From Phormidesmis priestleyi BC1401 (GTDB taxonomy: Bacteria > Cyanobacteriota > Cyanobacteriia > Leptolyngbyales > Leptolyngbyaceae), in contig NZ_LXYR01000014.1 in assembly GCF_001650195.1 (NCBI RefSeq), positions 1 to 64,000 on the forward strand: 64,000 nt of DNA, read 5' to 3'. The stretch's first letter is position 1; each line of letters starts with the position of its first letter. Shown here in pieces: positions 42,206 to 52,173 of this stretch. The position numbers and the translations under genes were made by a program. The notes beneath the pieces were generated by a model. The model ran no database searches. It was given only the letters and a program-made list of their open reading frames with translations, and was not told the origin of the DNA.

Positions 42206-43138
42206 TTAGTGCTCTCGGAGATACTGTTCAATCTCTGCGGGAGTTAGCTGGATAACATTGTAATCACCGATCCAATTCAGGATATCGTTGCAATCCTTGA
42301 GGTCAAGCTCAATAGATATATTAGGATTCATTTTCAGTTCTTTTGCATCTTCAGTGAAAGTGCTTGTTGTTGCTAAAATAACACCTGTCGGCAGTTCGTC
42401 TTGAGTTACAGCGACTCCTATAAGGTTACGAATTGGTTTAACATCAATTTTTGCTTGCCAATGCTTACACTCAATTAGTAATCGCTCTGTAACTTTGTCG
42501 CCATTTTTACGCAGTGCAATAATGTCCTTGCCTCCATCTCTAGTTTTCTTGGTTAATTCTATTTCATATCCAAACTTTCTAAACATCTCAGCAACCATCT
42601 CCTCAAAGACTCTCCAACCTGTTTTAGTAGGAATGTCTTGAAGAATCGCTGAATTTGCCGACATTTTGTTGATGAGTAAACCTATGGCTTCTTTAGAATC
42701 AATTGGATTTGAATATATTCCGTTACTTAAGTAAAACTGATTTGACCAATATTCATAGCTATTCTGCTTGACAAAAGCCTCACGACTTGTAACACATGGT
42801 TCACATACGACGATGTATCCCCCGTAGAAGAGTTTCTGTGAGCTTCCAACCACTCTATATATTCTAGGTATTTTTTTACCCCGCCTCTTCTGGTTAATAT
42901 GTATAATATTGAACCTTTTCCAGAAAGCATCTGCGATTTCTTCTACATATAAATCTCTATTAATGCTCAATTGAAGTAAATGATATTGTCTGCTACGATA
43001 CCTACCTCTTGATTCACCGAATTGAGCAAGAATGCCCGGCAAGATTTCAACTTCAAACTTCGATTGTGGGTGAGCATTATAGTAGCGAGAACGCCTAAAG
43101 ATGTAATGTTTTCTACTTTTGATGAAGTTCATTCTCAA
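42206..43138 (-). CDS. Mrr-like restriction endonuclease-domain protein
   Basis: In this 310-aa protein the C-terminal half (about 170-290) is an Mrr_cat domain: GWRVFEEMVAEMFRKFGYEI, TRDGGKDIIALRKNGDKVTE, then LLIECKHWQAKIDVKPIRNL (the D...E-x-K metal site) and GVILATTSTFTEDAKEL. The N-terminal half (YNAHPQSKFEVEILPG, REAFVKQNSYEYW) is basic, probably for nucleic-acid binding. It is AT-richer than its neighbours and has no methyltransferase partner, so it is either a stand-alone modification-dependent nuclease or a remnant. Likely horizontally acquired. Confidence 0.85.
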   Translation of the reverse strand: MRMNFIKSRKHYIFRRSRYYNAHPQSKFEVEILPGILAQFGESRGRYRSRQYHLLQLSINRDLYVEEIADAFWKRFNIIHINQKRRGKKIPRIYRVVGSSQKLFYGGYIVVCEPCVTSREAFVKQNSYEYWSNQFYLSNGIYSNPIDSKEAIGLLINKMSANSAILQDIPTKTGWRVFEEMVAEMFRKFGYEIELTKKTRDGGKDIIALRKNGDKVTERLLIECKHWQAKIDVKPIRNLIGVAVTQDELPTGVILATTSTFTEDAKELKMNPNISIELDLKDCNDILNWIGDYNVIQLTPAEIEQYLREH

Positions 43139-43382
43139 GCAGCACTATTAAAGTGTTGTCCTATTGATGATTCTAATGAAACTTAGTCTGGAGCAGCAAC
43201 GGAAAAGCTTTAAGTACAGATTCAATCTAGGATTAGAGTAAAGCCGCATAGCAATTAACCCAAGTATGGACATTCCCATACTCTGCTTGTCGCCTCATCT
43301 CACTCGGCTCATAAGATCGCTCCCACACACCCAATCAAGGGCAATGAATTAAGTCTAATTACTCATCACCCCGATCGCTCCA

Positions 43383-45422
43383 TTAAGGCGACAAATACGT
43401 ATACCCGCTCAAACTGCGCTCATAGTTTTGCAGCAAAATCTGAGACTCCTCTAGCGTGATCCGATGCTCTTCTAGCGCTTGCTCAGTTTGGCGGCGAATG
43501 CTCTCAATCATATCCTCCGCGTCATACTGCACATAGCCCAAGACTTCCTTCATCGTGTCGCCTCGCACCACATGCTCAATCTGGTAGCCCTTCGGCGTGA
43601 GTTGAATATGCACCGTATTGGTGTCACCAAACAGATTGTGCAGGTTGCCCATAATCTCCTGATAGGCACCGTTGAGAAACATTCCCAGATAATAAGACTC
43701 ACCGGGCTTCAGTTTGTGCAGCTCCAGCACCGACTTGACATCGCGCAGATCGATAAATTGGTCAATCTTGCCATCACTGTCACAGGTCAAATCAGACAGC
43801 GTTGCCCGTTGCGTCGGCTCCTCATCTAATCGATGAATCGGCATGATTGGGAACAGTTGATCGATCGCCCACGCATCCGGCGCAGATTGAAACACCGAGA
43901 GATTCATGTAATACATCGAAGCCATGATTTTCTCAAGGTCTTCTAAATCGTCGGGCACATAGTCGAGTTGACGCACGATCGCCAAAATTTTGTGACAACA
44001 CGCCCAATACAATCGCTCTGCCCGTGCGCGTTCTGGCAGACTCAGATAGCCAAAGCCAAACAGACTTACCGCTTCTTCTTTAAACTGAGTCGCGTCGTGA
44101 TAAGTCTCCTGGAAGTTATCTGGCTTAATCGAGTCGTAGACTTCGTAGAGATTGCGAATGATCAGATGCTCGTTTTCCTGCAACGGTTCGGGTTTGTCAG
44201 ACGGAACCTCACTCGTGCCCAGCACATCAAAGACTAAGACAGATTGGTGAGACGCGATCGCCCGTCCGCTTTCACTCACCAACGTCGGCACCGGAATCTT
44301 CGCTCCTGTACACGCATCTTTGACCGCCGCGACGACATCATTCGCATAGTTCTGCGTGTTGTAATTTTTGGAGGCGTGAAAATTGGTTTGCGACCCGTCA
44401 TAATCCACACCCAACCCGCCGCCGCAGTCAAAATACTGCATATTTGCGCCCAGTTTTACGAGTTCGACGTAAATCTGACCCGCCTCACGCAACGCATCTT
44501 TAATGACGCTAATGGCAGAAATCTGTGAGCCGATGTGGAAGTGCAGCAGTTGCAGCGAATCCAGCATATTGGCTTCGCGCAGTTGCTCGATCGCCCGAAT
44601 AATCTCAGGAATCGTCAAGCCGAATTTTGCTCGATCGCCCGCCGAGGTTCCCCAACGTCCGATGCCTTTGGCGCTCAGTTTTGCCCGAACTCCGAGAATC
44701 GGCTGCACTCCAAGTTTTTTACTGGCTGCGATCGCCAGATCCACTTCTTCGACTTGCTCTAAAACGATGATCGGAGTTTGTCCTAACCGTCTCGATAGCA
44801 TTGCCGTTTCAATATATTCACGGTCTTTATAACCGTTGCAGATTAGTAATGCTCCCGGTGTTTTTAGCGATGCTAATGCAATCATCAGTTCTGGTTTAGA
44901 TCCCGCTTCTAACCCAAACTGATGCGGTTCACCAAAACGAACAAGATCTTCGATCAAGTGGCGTTGTTGATTGCACTTCGTCGGAAAAACGCCCTTGTAA
45001 ACCCCGGTGTAGTTATAGCGAGCGATCGCTTTCGCAAATGCCGCATTCAGTCGCTCGATCCGATCTTCTAAAATATCTGAAAATCGGATCAGTAATGGCA
45101 ACCCTAAATTACGCTGCTTGAGCGCATTGGTGAGTTCATACAAATCTAACGAGCCGCCGCGATCGCCCTTGGGTGAAACCGTCACATGCCCAGCCGCATT
45201 GATCGAAAAATAAGGAGCGCCCCAGCCTTGAATGCGATAGAGTTCTTCGCTGTCTTCGATCGTCCAACCTTTCTTAGCGTCAGTCGCGGACGATGAGCTA
45301 GACGACTGCGATCGCCCTTCAGGAAGCTCGCTTTTTATTGCCTTCCCATTCGGTTCTGGCTGCACGCTAACCAGTGCTTTTTCCGCCTCTGCTTTCGCTG
45401 AAGTGTGGCGTTCCCCCATCAT
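43383..45422 (-). CDS. speA: Biosynthetic arginine decarboxylase SpeA
   Basis: This 679-aa PLP enzyme converts arginine to agmatine for polyamine synthesis. The PLP lysine lies in YKGVFPTKCNQQRHLIEDLV. LQLLHFHIGSQISAISVIKD and MQYFDCGGGLGVDYDGSQTN are the barrel motifs, and ESGRAIASHQSVLVFDVLG the Cys/Glu region before the C-terminal beta domain. The N-terminal ~50 residues, with a serine run, are a variable extension. Full family length. It stands alone. Confidence 0.96.
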   Translation of the reverse strand: MMGERHTSAKAEAEKALVSVQPEPNGKAIKSELPEGRSQSSSSSSATDAKKGWTIEDSEELYRIQGWGAPYFSINAAGHVTVSPKGDRGGSLDLYELTNALKQRNLGLPLLIRFSDILEDRIERLNAAFAKAIARYNYTGVYKGVFPTKCNQQRHLIEDLVRFGEPHQFGLEAGSKPELMIALASLKTPGALLICNGYKDREYIETAMLSRRLGQTPIIVLEQVEEVDLAIAASKKLGVQPILGVRAKLSAKGIGRWGTSAGDRAKFGLTIPEIIRAIEQLREANMLDSLQLLHFHIGSQISAISVIKDALREAGQIYVELVKLGANMQYFDCGGGLGVDYDGSQTNFHASKNYNTQNYANDVVAAVKDACTGAKIPVPTLVSESGRAIASHQSVLVFDVLGTSEVPSDKPEPLQENEHLIIRNLYEVYDSIKPDNFQETYHDATQFKEEAVSLFGFGYLSLPERARAERLYWACCHKILAIVRQLDYVPDDLEDLEKIMASMYYMNLSVFQSAPDAWAIDQLFPIMPIHRLDEEPTQRATLSDLTCDSDGKIDQFIDLRDVKSVLELHKLKPGESYYLGMFLNGAYQEIMGNLHNLFGDTNTVHIQLTPKGYQIEHVVRGDTMKEVLGYVQYDAEDMIESIRRQTEQALEEHRITLEESQILLQNYERSLSGYTYLSP

Positions 45423-45591
45423 TGCTTACCCCTTAAAACATCTAGATCGAGATGTCAGTCTACCGCATCCGTCCCTACTCTGTGAGTTCAGCAGAACACC
45501 TCGACTTACTCAGACTTCATCCATTCCCGATCGTCTCCGTTCTGGGCTAACCTTGTCTTGTAAAAAGGCGTAAATTTCTTGGGAGCGACTC

Positions 45592-46041
45592 GTGGAAAGG
45601 ACATTTTTGGCAATCAAACCAGATGGTGTGCAGCGCAAGCTGATTAGTGAGATTATTGGACGCTTTGAGACGAAAGGATTTACCCTCGTGGGCTTGAAAT
45701 TCATGAACGTCAGCCGCGAACTTGCCGAACAGCACTATGGCGTTCACAAAGAACGTCCTTTTTTCGGCAGCTTGGTTGAGTTCATCACCTCCGGTCCCGT
45801 TGTGGCGATGGTCTGGGAAGGCGATGGCGTGATTGCGGCAGCGAGAAAAGTGATTGGAGCCACCAATCCCCTCACCGCAGAACCCGGCACCATTCGCGGA
45901 GATTTGGGCGCAAATATTGGACGCAATCTGATTCACGGATCAGATGCCCCCGAAACGGCTCAAAGCGAAATTTCTCTGTGGTTTAAAGCAGAAGAACTCG
46001 TTAGCTGGCAACCGACTATTCTTTCCTGGATCTACGAATAA
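45592..46041 (+). CDS. ndk: Nucleoside diphosphate kinase
   Basis: This 149-aa enzyme balances NTP pools. [20 protein letters not shown] at the start and [20 protein letters not shown] with the phosphohistidine are intact. The start is GTG 45592, 6 nt after GGGAG. Divergent from speA and followed by a strong bidirectional hairpin. Confidence 0.96.
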   Translation: MERTFLAIKPDGVQRKLISEIIGRFETKGFTLVGLKFMNVSRELAEQHYGVHKERPFFGSLVEFITSGPVVAMVWEGDGVIAAARKVIGATNPLTAEPGTIRGDLGANIGRNLIHGSDAPETAQSEISLWFKAEELVSWQPTILSWIYE

Positions 46042-46057
46042 CGGTTTATAGTTCTAA

Positions 46058-46095
46058 AAAAAGAGGGGACGTTCCGTAGAATGTCCCCTCTTTTT
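46058..46095. terminator. Bidirectional terminator between ndk and terC-like gene
   Basis: AAAAAGAGGGGAC (46058-46070) is perfectly complementary to GTCCCCTCTTTTT (46083-46095) around a 12-nt loop. A/T tails on both sides allow termination of both convergent genes. Confidence 0.9.
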
Positions 46096-46107
46096 AATCG
46101 TGATTCC

Positions 46108-46866
46108 TCAGACTTCTATTTTCTTCTCGTCAGATTCAACCAGCGTTTCTGTCTCAGGTTCAGCCAATACCTCAGCAGCCTCTTCACCATCGGGATTGCG
46201 CTTAGAAAAACCCCAGACAAATATCAGGGCAACGGCGGTCACCATCATCCATTCGGGCGGCACCAGACTATCGTTAATTACCCGCATCAAAAGACGCAAT
46301 CCGACCAGGGCAACGGTGATATAACCCGCGTCTTCTAAGTGAGTAAACTCGTCTAACCAGCGAATAAACAACCCTGCCATAAACCGCAGCACAATGATCC
46401 CGATCGTCGCTCCAACTAAAATCAGCCAGGTTTCTTTAGAAATCGCGATCGCTGTCGTCACGCTGTCTAGAGAGAACGCTAAATCGGTGATTGCCAGAAC
46501 GGGGATCGCCTGCCACAGCGACGTAAATCGCGGTCCGTGATGCTCGTCTTCATCGTCTGAGTCGGACGAAAAATATTGAAAGACTAGCCACAGTAAATAG
46601 ATTGCCCCTGCCAACTCAAACTGCCAATATTTGCTCACCCACGAGGCTGTCAAAATCAGGCTCATCCGCAGAATGTAGGCAAACACTAGCCCGATGTTGA
46701 GGGCGCGCCGTTCGAGTTCAGGTTTTTGCAAACCTTGAGCGATCGTCGCCAGCGCGATCGCGTTGTCTGCCGACAGCACTGCTTCTAATGCCACCAAAAC
46801 CAGCAGCAATAAAAGGGTTTGAACATCAAAGGTGACAGGTAAGTCTGAAAATTGGTCTAGCATCAA
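46108..46866 (-). CDS. TerC-family integral membrane protein
   Basis: In this 252-aa membrane protein with seven or more helices, the twin acidic motifs in membrane, EAVLSADNAIALATIA and DLAFSLDSVTTAIAI, define TerC, a family of metal exporters (manganese or calcium in characterised members) and of thylakoid-assembly factors in plants. The C-terminal tail is acidic and soluble. The ion cannot be told from sequence. Confidence 0.92.
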   Translation of the reverse strand: MMLDQFSDLPVTFDVQTLLLLLVLVALEAVLSADNAIALATIAQGLQKPELERRALNIGLVFAYILRMSLILTASWVSKYWQFELAGAIYLLWLVFQYFSSDSDDEDEHHGPRFTSLWQAIPVLAITDLAFSLDSVTTAIAISKETWLILVGATIGIIVLRFMAGLFIRWLDEFTHLEDAGYITVALVGLRLLMRVINDSLVPPEWMMVTAVALIFVWGFSKRNPDGEEAAEVLAEPETETLVESDEKKIEV

Positions 46867-47109
46867 TGATTTCTAGTTAAGCGTTATGGACAGGTCTTGA
46901 CACTAATCCTGATTTAGGAAAAAGCTTTGCTTACTAATCAGCCTACCGTAAGTAGGAGTTCTGAGGCAGGCAAAGAGCTAGGAGACAGCCAAAATATCGA
47001 CCTCCTGAGTGTTCTCTTGTGTTGAATCTTGTAACAAAATCTTCCGAAAGCGGATAGTTTGATCGACATTGAGAAACGATAACCCTGAGATTAAGGAGTT
47101 TCAAACCCA

Positions 47110-47205
47110 ATGCCTCTGTCAGATACTCAAGTTTTAGTTGCCCTGGTGGTTGCCCTCATTCCTGGCATTCTTGCCTTCCGGCTATCCACCGAGCTATATA
47201 AGTAA
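47110..47205 (+). CDS. psaM: Photosystem I reaction centre subunit XII PsaM
   Basis: This 31-aa single-helix thylakoid protein of photosystem I has the complete sequence [20 protein letters not shown] followed by [11 protein letters not shown], which matches the family along its whole length (the [17 protein letters not shown] core). An AAGGAG lies upstream of the ATG. It stabilises PSI trimers and the nearby chlorophylls. Confidence 0.95.
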   Translation: MPLSDTQVLVALVVALIPGILAFRLSTELYK

Positions 47206-47209
47206 CCCT

Positions 47210-47503
47210 TTACTTATGGGGCAGGAACGCTGCTTTGTCTGATTCCCGCAGCCATAAATGATGCCCTTCACAAGTTGGGTGATCGTTTTTTAGGAAGCGG
47301 GGTAAACTGACAGGACAGTTTTCCTGCCAGCCAGTCGGATCGCTGACCCAGACGGGTTCTTCGGAAACACTGCTTAGTTCGCACGTACTTCTTGATTTTG
47401 GTGCTGATATTTGCGATTTTGGGCTAACTCTTCCATAGAGATTAGTTAAAGCGTCAAAGTCAGTCTGGCTTGATTCATTCAGAAACGATCGAGCCAAAAT
47501 CAA
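47210..47503 (-). CDS. Small hypothetical protein convergent with psaM
   Basis: This is a 97-aa frame with a TTG start. The C-terminal third (TGWQENCPVSLPRFLKNDHP, TCEGHHLWLRESDKAAFLP) looks protein-like, with Cys/His residues that could bind metal (C..H..C..HH). The N-terminal part is low in signal. I do not recognise it. Ends 4 bp from psaM. Confidence 0.4.
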   Translation of the reverse strand: MILARSFLNESSQTDFDALTNLYGRVSPKSQISAPKSRSTCELSSVSEEPVWVSDPTGWQENCPVSLPRFLKNDHPTCEGHHLWLRESDKAAFLPHK

Positions 47504-47573
47504 TCGCTCAAGGCAGTTACTCTTCCATCAAGGCTGTTAAAGTCTTCCGTCTGCACTCGCATCCGTTGAACTC

Positions 47574-47975
47574 ATGAACGCACTTCAATCGCCCACTACG
47601 CCCCTCCAGCCTGTTAGAACGCCTCGATCACATCCTCGATTAGGTCAGCAGAAAAAACGCCAGCACAACCGAGCGATCGCCATTGAGACCTCCATCAAGC
47701 TTGGGGTCAATCTCGCTTTATCAGGAGTCGCGATCGCTGCACTCGTTCAACTTCTGCCCTACAGCATCGCTCAACATACAAAGCTGCAAGAAATCAAGTC
47801 TGAAGTCAAGACGACCGAAGGGCGAGTTGAAAAAGTCAAAGTAGAGTTTAATCGCTACTTTGATCCCCGTCAGGCAAAAGCCATTATGCAAGAGCAGACA
47901 AATCGCAGCGACCCCAATCAGCGTCAGATCGTTTGGGGTGATGCAACGTCCGAAACTGCCGCGCAACTCCCTTAA
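47574..47975 (+). CDS. Conserved hypothetical protein, one membrane helix and coiled coil
   Basis: In this 133-aa protein a basic N-terminus (LGQQKKRQHNRAIAIETSIK) leads into one membrane helix (about 45-65, NLALSGVAIAALVQLLPYSI) and a periplasmic/lumenal coiled coil (HTKLQEIKSEVKTTEGRVEK). The topology resembles FtsB/FtsL-like bitopic proteins, but no family motif was recognised. The end (DPNQRQIVWGD) looks conserved. Confidence 0.78.
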   Translation: MNALQSPTTPLQPVRTPRSHPRLGQQKKRQHNRAIAIETSIKLGVNLALSGVAIAALVQLLPYSIAQHTKLQEIKSEVKTTEGRVEKVKVEFNRYFDPRQAKAIMQEQTNRSDPNQRQIVWGDATSETAAQLP

Positions 47976-48001
47976 AGAGCTTTTAAAATCATTGATTTTG
48001 A

Positions 48002-48024
48002 GGCGCTCGATCGAGCGTCTTTTT
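48002..48024 (+). terminator. Intrinsic terminator
   Basis: GGCGCTCGATCGAGCGTC forms a compact hairpin (one G-U pair) followed by TTTTT, 26 bp after the stop at 47975. The remaining gene-free stretch 48025-48505 shows no gene; its last ~150 bases are AT-rich and probably carry the promoter of the next gene. Confidence 0.8.
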
Positions 48025-48505
48025 GCTGTATCTAAAAGCTTTACTATCTTTCTGGCTCAAGTGTGGAGAATCCACCTTCTATATGCGGAGATCACGCCTT
48101 CTTCATTCAGAATTTGCATCACTGACACCCGTTTGTAGCGTAGGTAACCCAACGATCGCTTCAGGACTGCCTAGAATGATGGCTGAACCGTTTCCTTAAC
48201 GCTACGGATATAGCTGATATGTTTACCTAGAACGCACCTTTCCTCACCCGACGCATTCACCAACCAGCCACACTCTACAAAGTTCAGTAATTCTTCGCAT
48301 TTGCCCTGCTGAAACTTTAGGCAAGATGGTCACGTCAGATAGAATTATGTAACAATAAGTTTACAATCGTGAACCATTCACCCTTGAGAATTTTACTGTA
48401 ACGGTCTCACCATTCGAGACTATTGCTTCTAGTTCGATCGGGATTCCACCACAGCTTTGCTCCTCTCCCTTTACGCACTTCAATAGAGTCGAGGAAACGA
48501 TAGAC

Positions 48506-48880
48506 ATGAAATTGCAAGCCACCCAACGCCGGATCGCTCTCGCAAGTTGGGTAAAACTCTCTCCAGAAGCACACTCTACCCAAGCTGCTTCAACTGCCCA
48601 GTCTCCTAACCGTGTTCAAAAGTTTGATCTACTGCGCCCACTCCGCGCCGCAGTCGATCGCACTCAAGTTCGCAGCCCTGAGTTAGCTCACCGTCTTTGT
48701 AAGCTAATTCCGTCTCAGTGCCCGTTTGAGCGCGATGTCAAAGTTTTTGGGAAGACCTTGTTTCACATTCCGCCAATGTGCAAGCTTAACCCTCTTTATG
48801 ACGAAGTAGTTGCACTGCGATTTCGAGCAATGTGCTATCTAGCAGATGAGTGCGGTGAAGACGTTAGCTGTTATTGCTAA
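48506..48880 (+). CDS. Mo-dependent nitrogenase C-terminal domain protein
   Basis: In this 124-aa protein a variable N-terminus precedes the conserved domain: RSPELAHRLCKLIPSQCPFE, RDVKVFGKTLFHIPPMCKLN and LYDEVVALRFRAMCYLADEC, ending in CGEDVSCYC with clustered cysteines. The Pfam name comes from a fusion to nitrogenase. Stand-alone copies are widespread in cyanobacteria, including non-fixers, and their role is unknown. No nif gene is here, so this does not indicate nitrogen fixation. Confidence 0.88.
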   Translation: MKLQATQRRIALASWVKLSPEAHSTQAASTAQSPNRVQKFDLLRPLRAAVDRTQVRSPELAHRLCKLIPSQCPFERDVKVFGKTLFHIPPMCKLNPLYDEVVALRFRAMCYLADECGEDVSCYC

Positions 48881-48965
48881 CGATCCATCCCTATCCAAAG
48901 AGGGATATCCTTCATCTGATCCCCAGAGTAGACTCCTCTCCTAAAAAATTAGTTTAGATTCATAA

Positions 48966-48996
48966 AAAAGAGATGTCCTTGATGGGCATCTCTTTT
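48966..48996. terminator. Bidirectional terminator before ilvE
   Basis: AAAAGAGATGTCC pairs along 13 positions (one U-G) with GGGCATCTCTTTT around a 5-nt loop TTGAT, between two convergent genes. Confidence 0.9.
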
Positions 48997-48999
48997 GGT

Positions 49000-49914
49000 T
49001 TAAGTGAGGGCGATCGGAAACACCCAACCCCGATAATCTGGCTCTAGGTTTTCGGTGATTGCGGTCAGTTTTGCCTTTAAGCGATCGGTGATCGGATGAG
49101 TTTCAGGAGTCTGATAAGTCTCGATTTTTTTAACTGGCGTAATCTTGGCAGCCGTGCCGCTCAAAAAGACTTCATCGGCGATAAACAATTCTGACTTGTC
49201 TACAGGTCTTTCGACCGTCTTGATGCCCAAATCGCGAGCGATCGTCAAAATGCTGTCCCTGGTGATTCCTTCGAGAATGTCTTGCTCATAGCCTGGGGTA
49301 ATTAATTCTCCATTGCGAATTAAGAAGATATTCATTCCCGATGCTTCGCTAACTTTGCCTTGAGTATTCAGCAAAATTGCCTCATCAAAGCCAGATTCGA
49401 CCGCTTCAGTTTTGGCGAGAGAGGACGTAATATATGCGCCGCTAATCTTTCCTCTGAGCGGTAAACTGCGGTCTTCTTGACGACACCAAGAACTGATGCG
49501 GCAGGTCACGCCATCCGCCGAGAGATAGTCTCCTAGCTCAAGCCCGTAGACAAAAAAGTCCTTCTCAATGTTGTGAAGTCGCGGCGCAATGCCTAGCCCC
49601 GAAGTGTAGACAAACGGACGAATATAGAATGACTGAGTGGGTTTATTCTTCTGGACAAATTCAGTAATAATCGCCTGAATTTTATCGGCAGGTAACTCGT
49701 AGTTGATCAGCTTGGCACTGTTGCTTAGTCGCTGACAGTGACGATCGAGCCGAAACAACAAAATCTGATTGGCGTTCTTAGGGTCAGGAATGCCTCGCAG
49801 CCCCCCAAATGCCCCGGTGCCATAGTGAAGGGCGTGAGTCGCGATCGAAAGATTTGCCTCCGCAAAAGGGACAAACTGATTTTTGAAATAAGCGATCGGC
49901 AGAAAGTTATGCAT
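49000..49914 (-). CDS. ilvE: Branched-chain amino acid aminotransferase IlvE
   Basis: This is a 304-aa class-IV PLP aminotransferase, the last step of Val, Ile and Leu synthesis. ALHYGTGAFGGLRGI, SFYIRPFVYTSGLGIAPRL, RGKISGAYITSSLAKTEAVE (PLP lysine region) and EASGMNIFLIRNGELITPG are intact. Start MHNFLPIAYF is the family start; the frame extends upstream without homology. Together with leuC it supplies leucine. Confidence 0.94.
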   Translation of the reverse strand: MHNFLPIAYFKNQFVPFAEANLSIATHALHYGTGAFGGLRGIPDPKNANQILLFRLDRHCQRLSNSAKLINYELPADKIQAIITEFVQKNKPTQSFYIRPFVYTSGLGIAPRLHNIEKDFFVYGLELGDYLSADGVTCRISSWCRQEDRSLPLRGKISGAYITSSLAKTEAVESGFDEAILLNTQGKVSEASGMNIFLIRNGELITPGYEQDILEGITRDSILTIARDLGIKTVERPVDKSELFIADEVFLSGTAAKITPVKKIETYQTPETHPITDRLKAKLTAITENLEPDYRGWVFPIALT

Positions 49915-50067
49915 AGCAGCAGTTGAGGAGGATTGAACGAAGAAAACTTTTTGCCACCAGGCACCGTTCATCAGGTCGTTTTTGACGAATCCAACAAACC
50001 CATGACAACTTGCCATTGACACCCGTAGCATTCACTGATGATAATGGGAGTTTGTTGAAAACTCTAG

Positions 50068-51423
<1,356 letters not shown>

Positions 51424-51492
51424 CCAAATTTTGGATTGAACCTGCTTGAAATCCAAAGTCCACCGTCCCTCTCTCACATTTTCAAGGTCATT

Positions 51493-52092
51493 ATGCAAAT
51501 CACGATCGACTGTCACAAACGCGCCGCCGGAAGTAAGCCCAATGCCCTACGCCGCTCAGGACAAATTCCGGCAGTGCTCTATGGTCACAAAGGCACCGAG
51601 TCTCTTGAGTTGACCATTGATGCCAAAAAAGCTGAACTTTTGGTGCGCGATGCCTCAGTGAACAACACGCTGATCGATGTCAGCATTCCTGAGTTGCCCT
51701 GGACTGGGAAAGCCCTGCTGCGTGAAATTCAGGTGCATCCCTGGAAGCGTTACCTCTATCACCTCAGCTTTTTCTCAGTGTCGGCTGAGAGCGTTCTTGA
51801 AATCACCGTGCCTCTGCACTTTGTGGGCGAAGCCTATGGAGTCAAGCAAGAAAGCGGCGTAATGGAATCTGAACTGACGGAATTAACGGTGAAGTGTCTG
51901 CCCGATCGCATTCCCGAAAGCATCGAAATCGATGTGACGGATCTCAAAGTTGGTGATGCCCTCCACGTTCACGAGTTGCCTTTGCCTGAAGGCGTAACCG
52001 CTCAGGGTGAAGCCAGTCGAGTCGTGGTGATGATCTCTGCCACTCGTGCCGGAACCGGAGAAACTGCCGCAGAAGCAGCCGCAGCCGTATAG
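51493..52092 (+). CDS. rplY: 50S ribosomal protein L25 (CTC/TL5 form)
   Basis: This is 199 aa. The N-terminal 5S-rRNA-binding L25 domain (CHKRAAGSKPNALRRSGQIP, AVLYGHKG) joins the C-terminal CTC beta domain (VPLHFVGEAYGVKQESGVME, LTVKCLPDRIPESIEIDVTD) with an Ala/Glu-rich tail. ATG 51493 follows AAGGT; the upstream frame extension is rejected. Confidence 0.94.
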   Translation: MQITIDCHKRAAGSKPNALRRSGQIPAVLYGHKGTESLELTIDAKKAELLVRDASVNNTLIDVSIPELPWTGKALLREIQVHPWKRYLYHLSFFSVSAESVLEITVPLHFVGEAYGVKQESGVMESELTELTVKCLPDRIPESIEIDVTDLKVGDALHVHELPLPEGVTAQGEASRVVVMISATRAGTGETAAEAAAAV

Positions 52093-52125
52093 CTCGGTTC
52101 GTGTCAATCTAAAGTGTATACAGAA

Positions 52126-52154
52126 CCAGGGAGGAACCATTCCCTGGCTTTTTT
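52126..52154 (+). terminator. Intrinsic terminator after rplY
   Basis: CCAGGGA (52126-52132) and TCCCTGG (52141-52147) enclose an 8-nt loop and are followed by CTTTTTT. Confidence 0.9.
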
Positions 52155-52173
52155 ATGAGCGTCTCAACGAACT

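Noticed and set aside
48506-48880. Nitrogen-fixation locus
   Set aside because: Only the stand-alone C-terminal domain is present, and it also occurs in non-fixing species.
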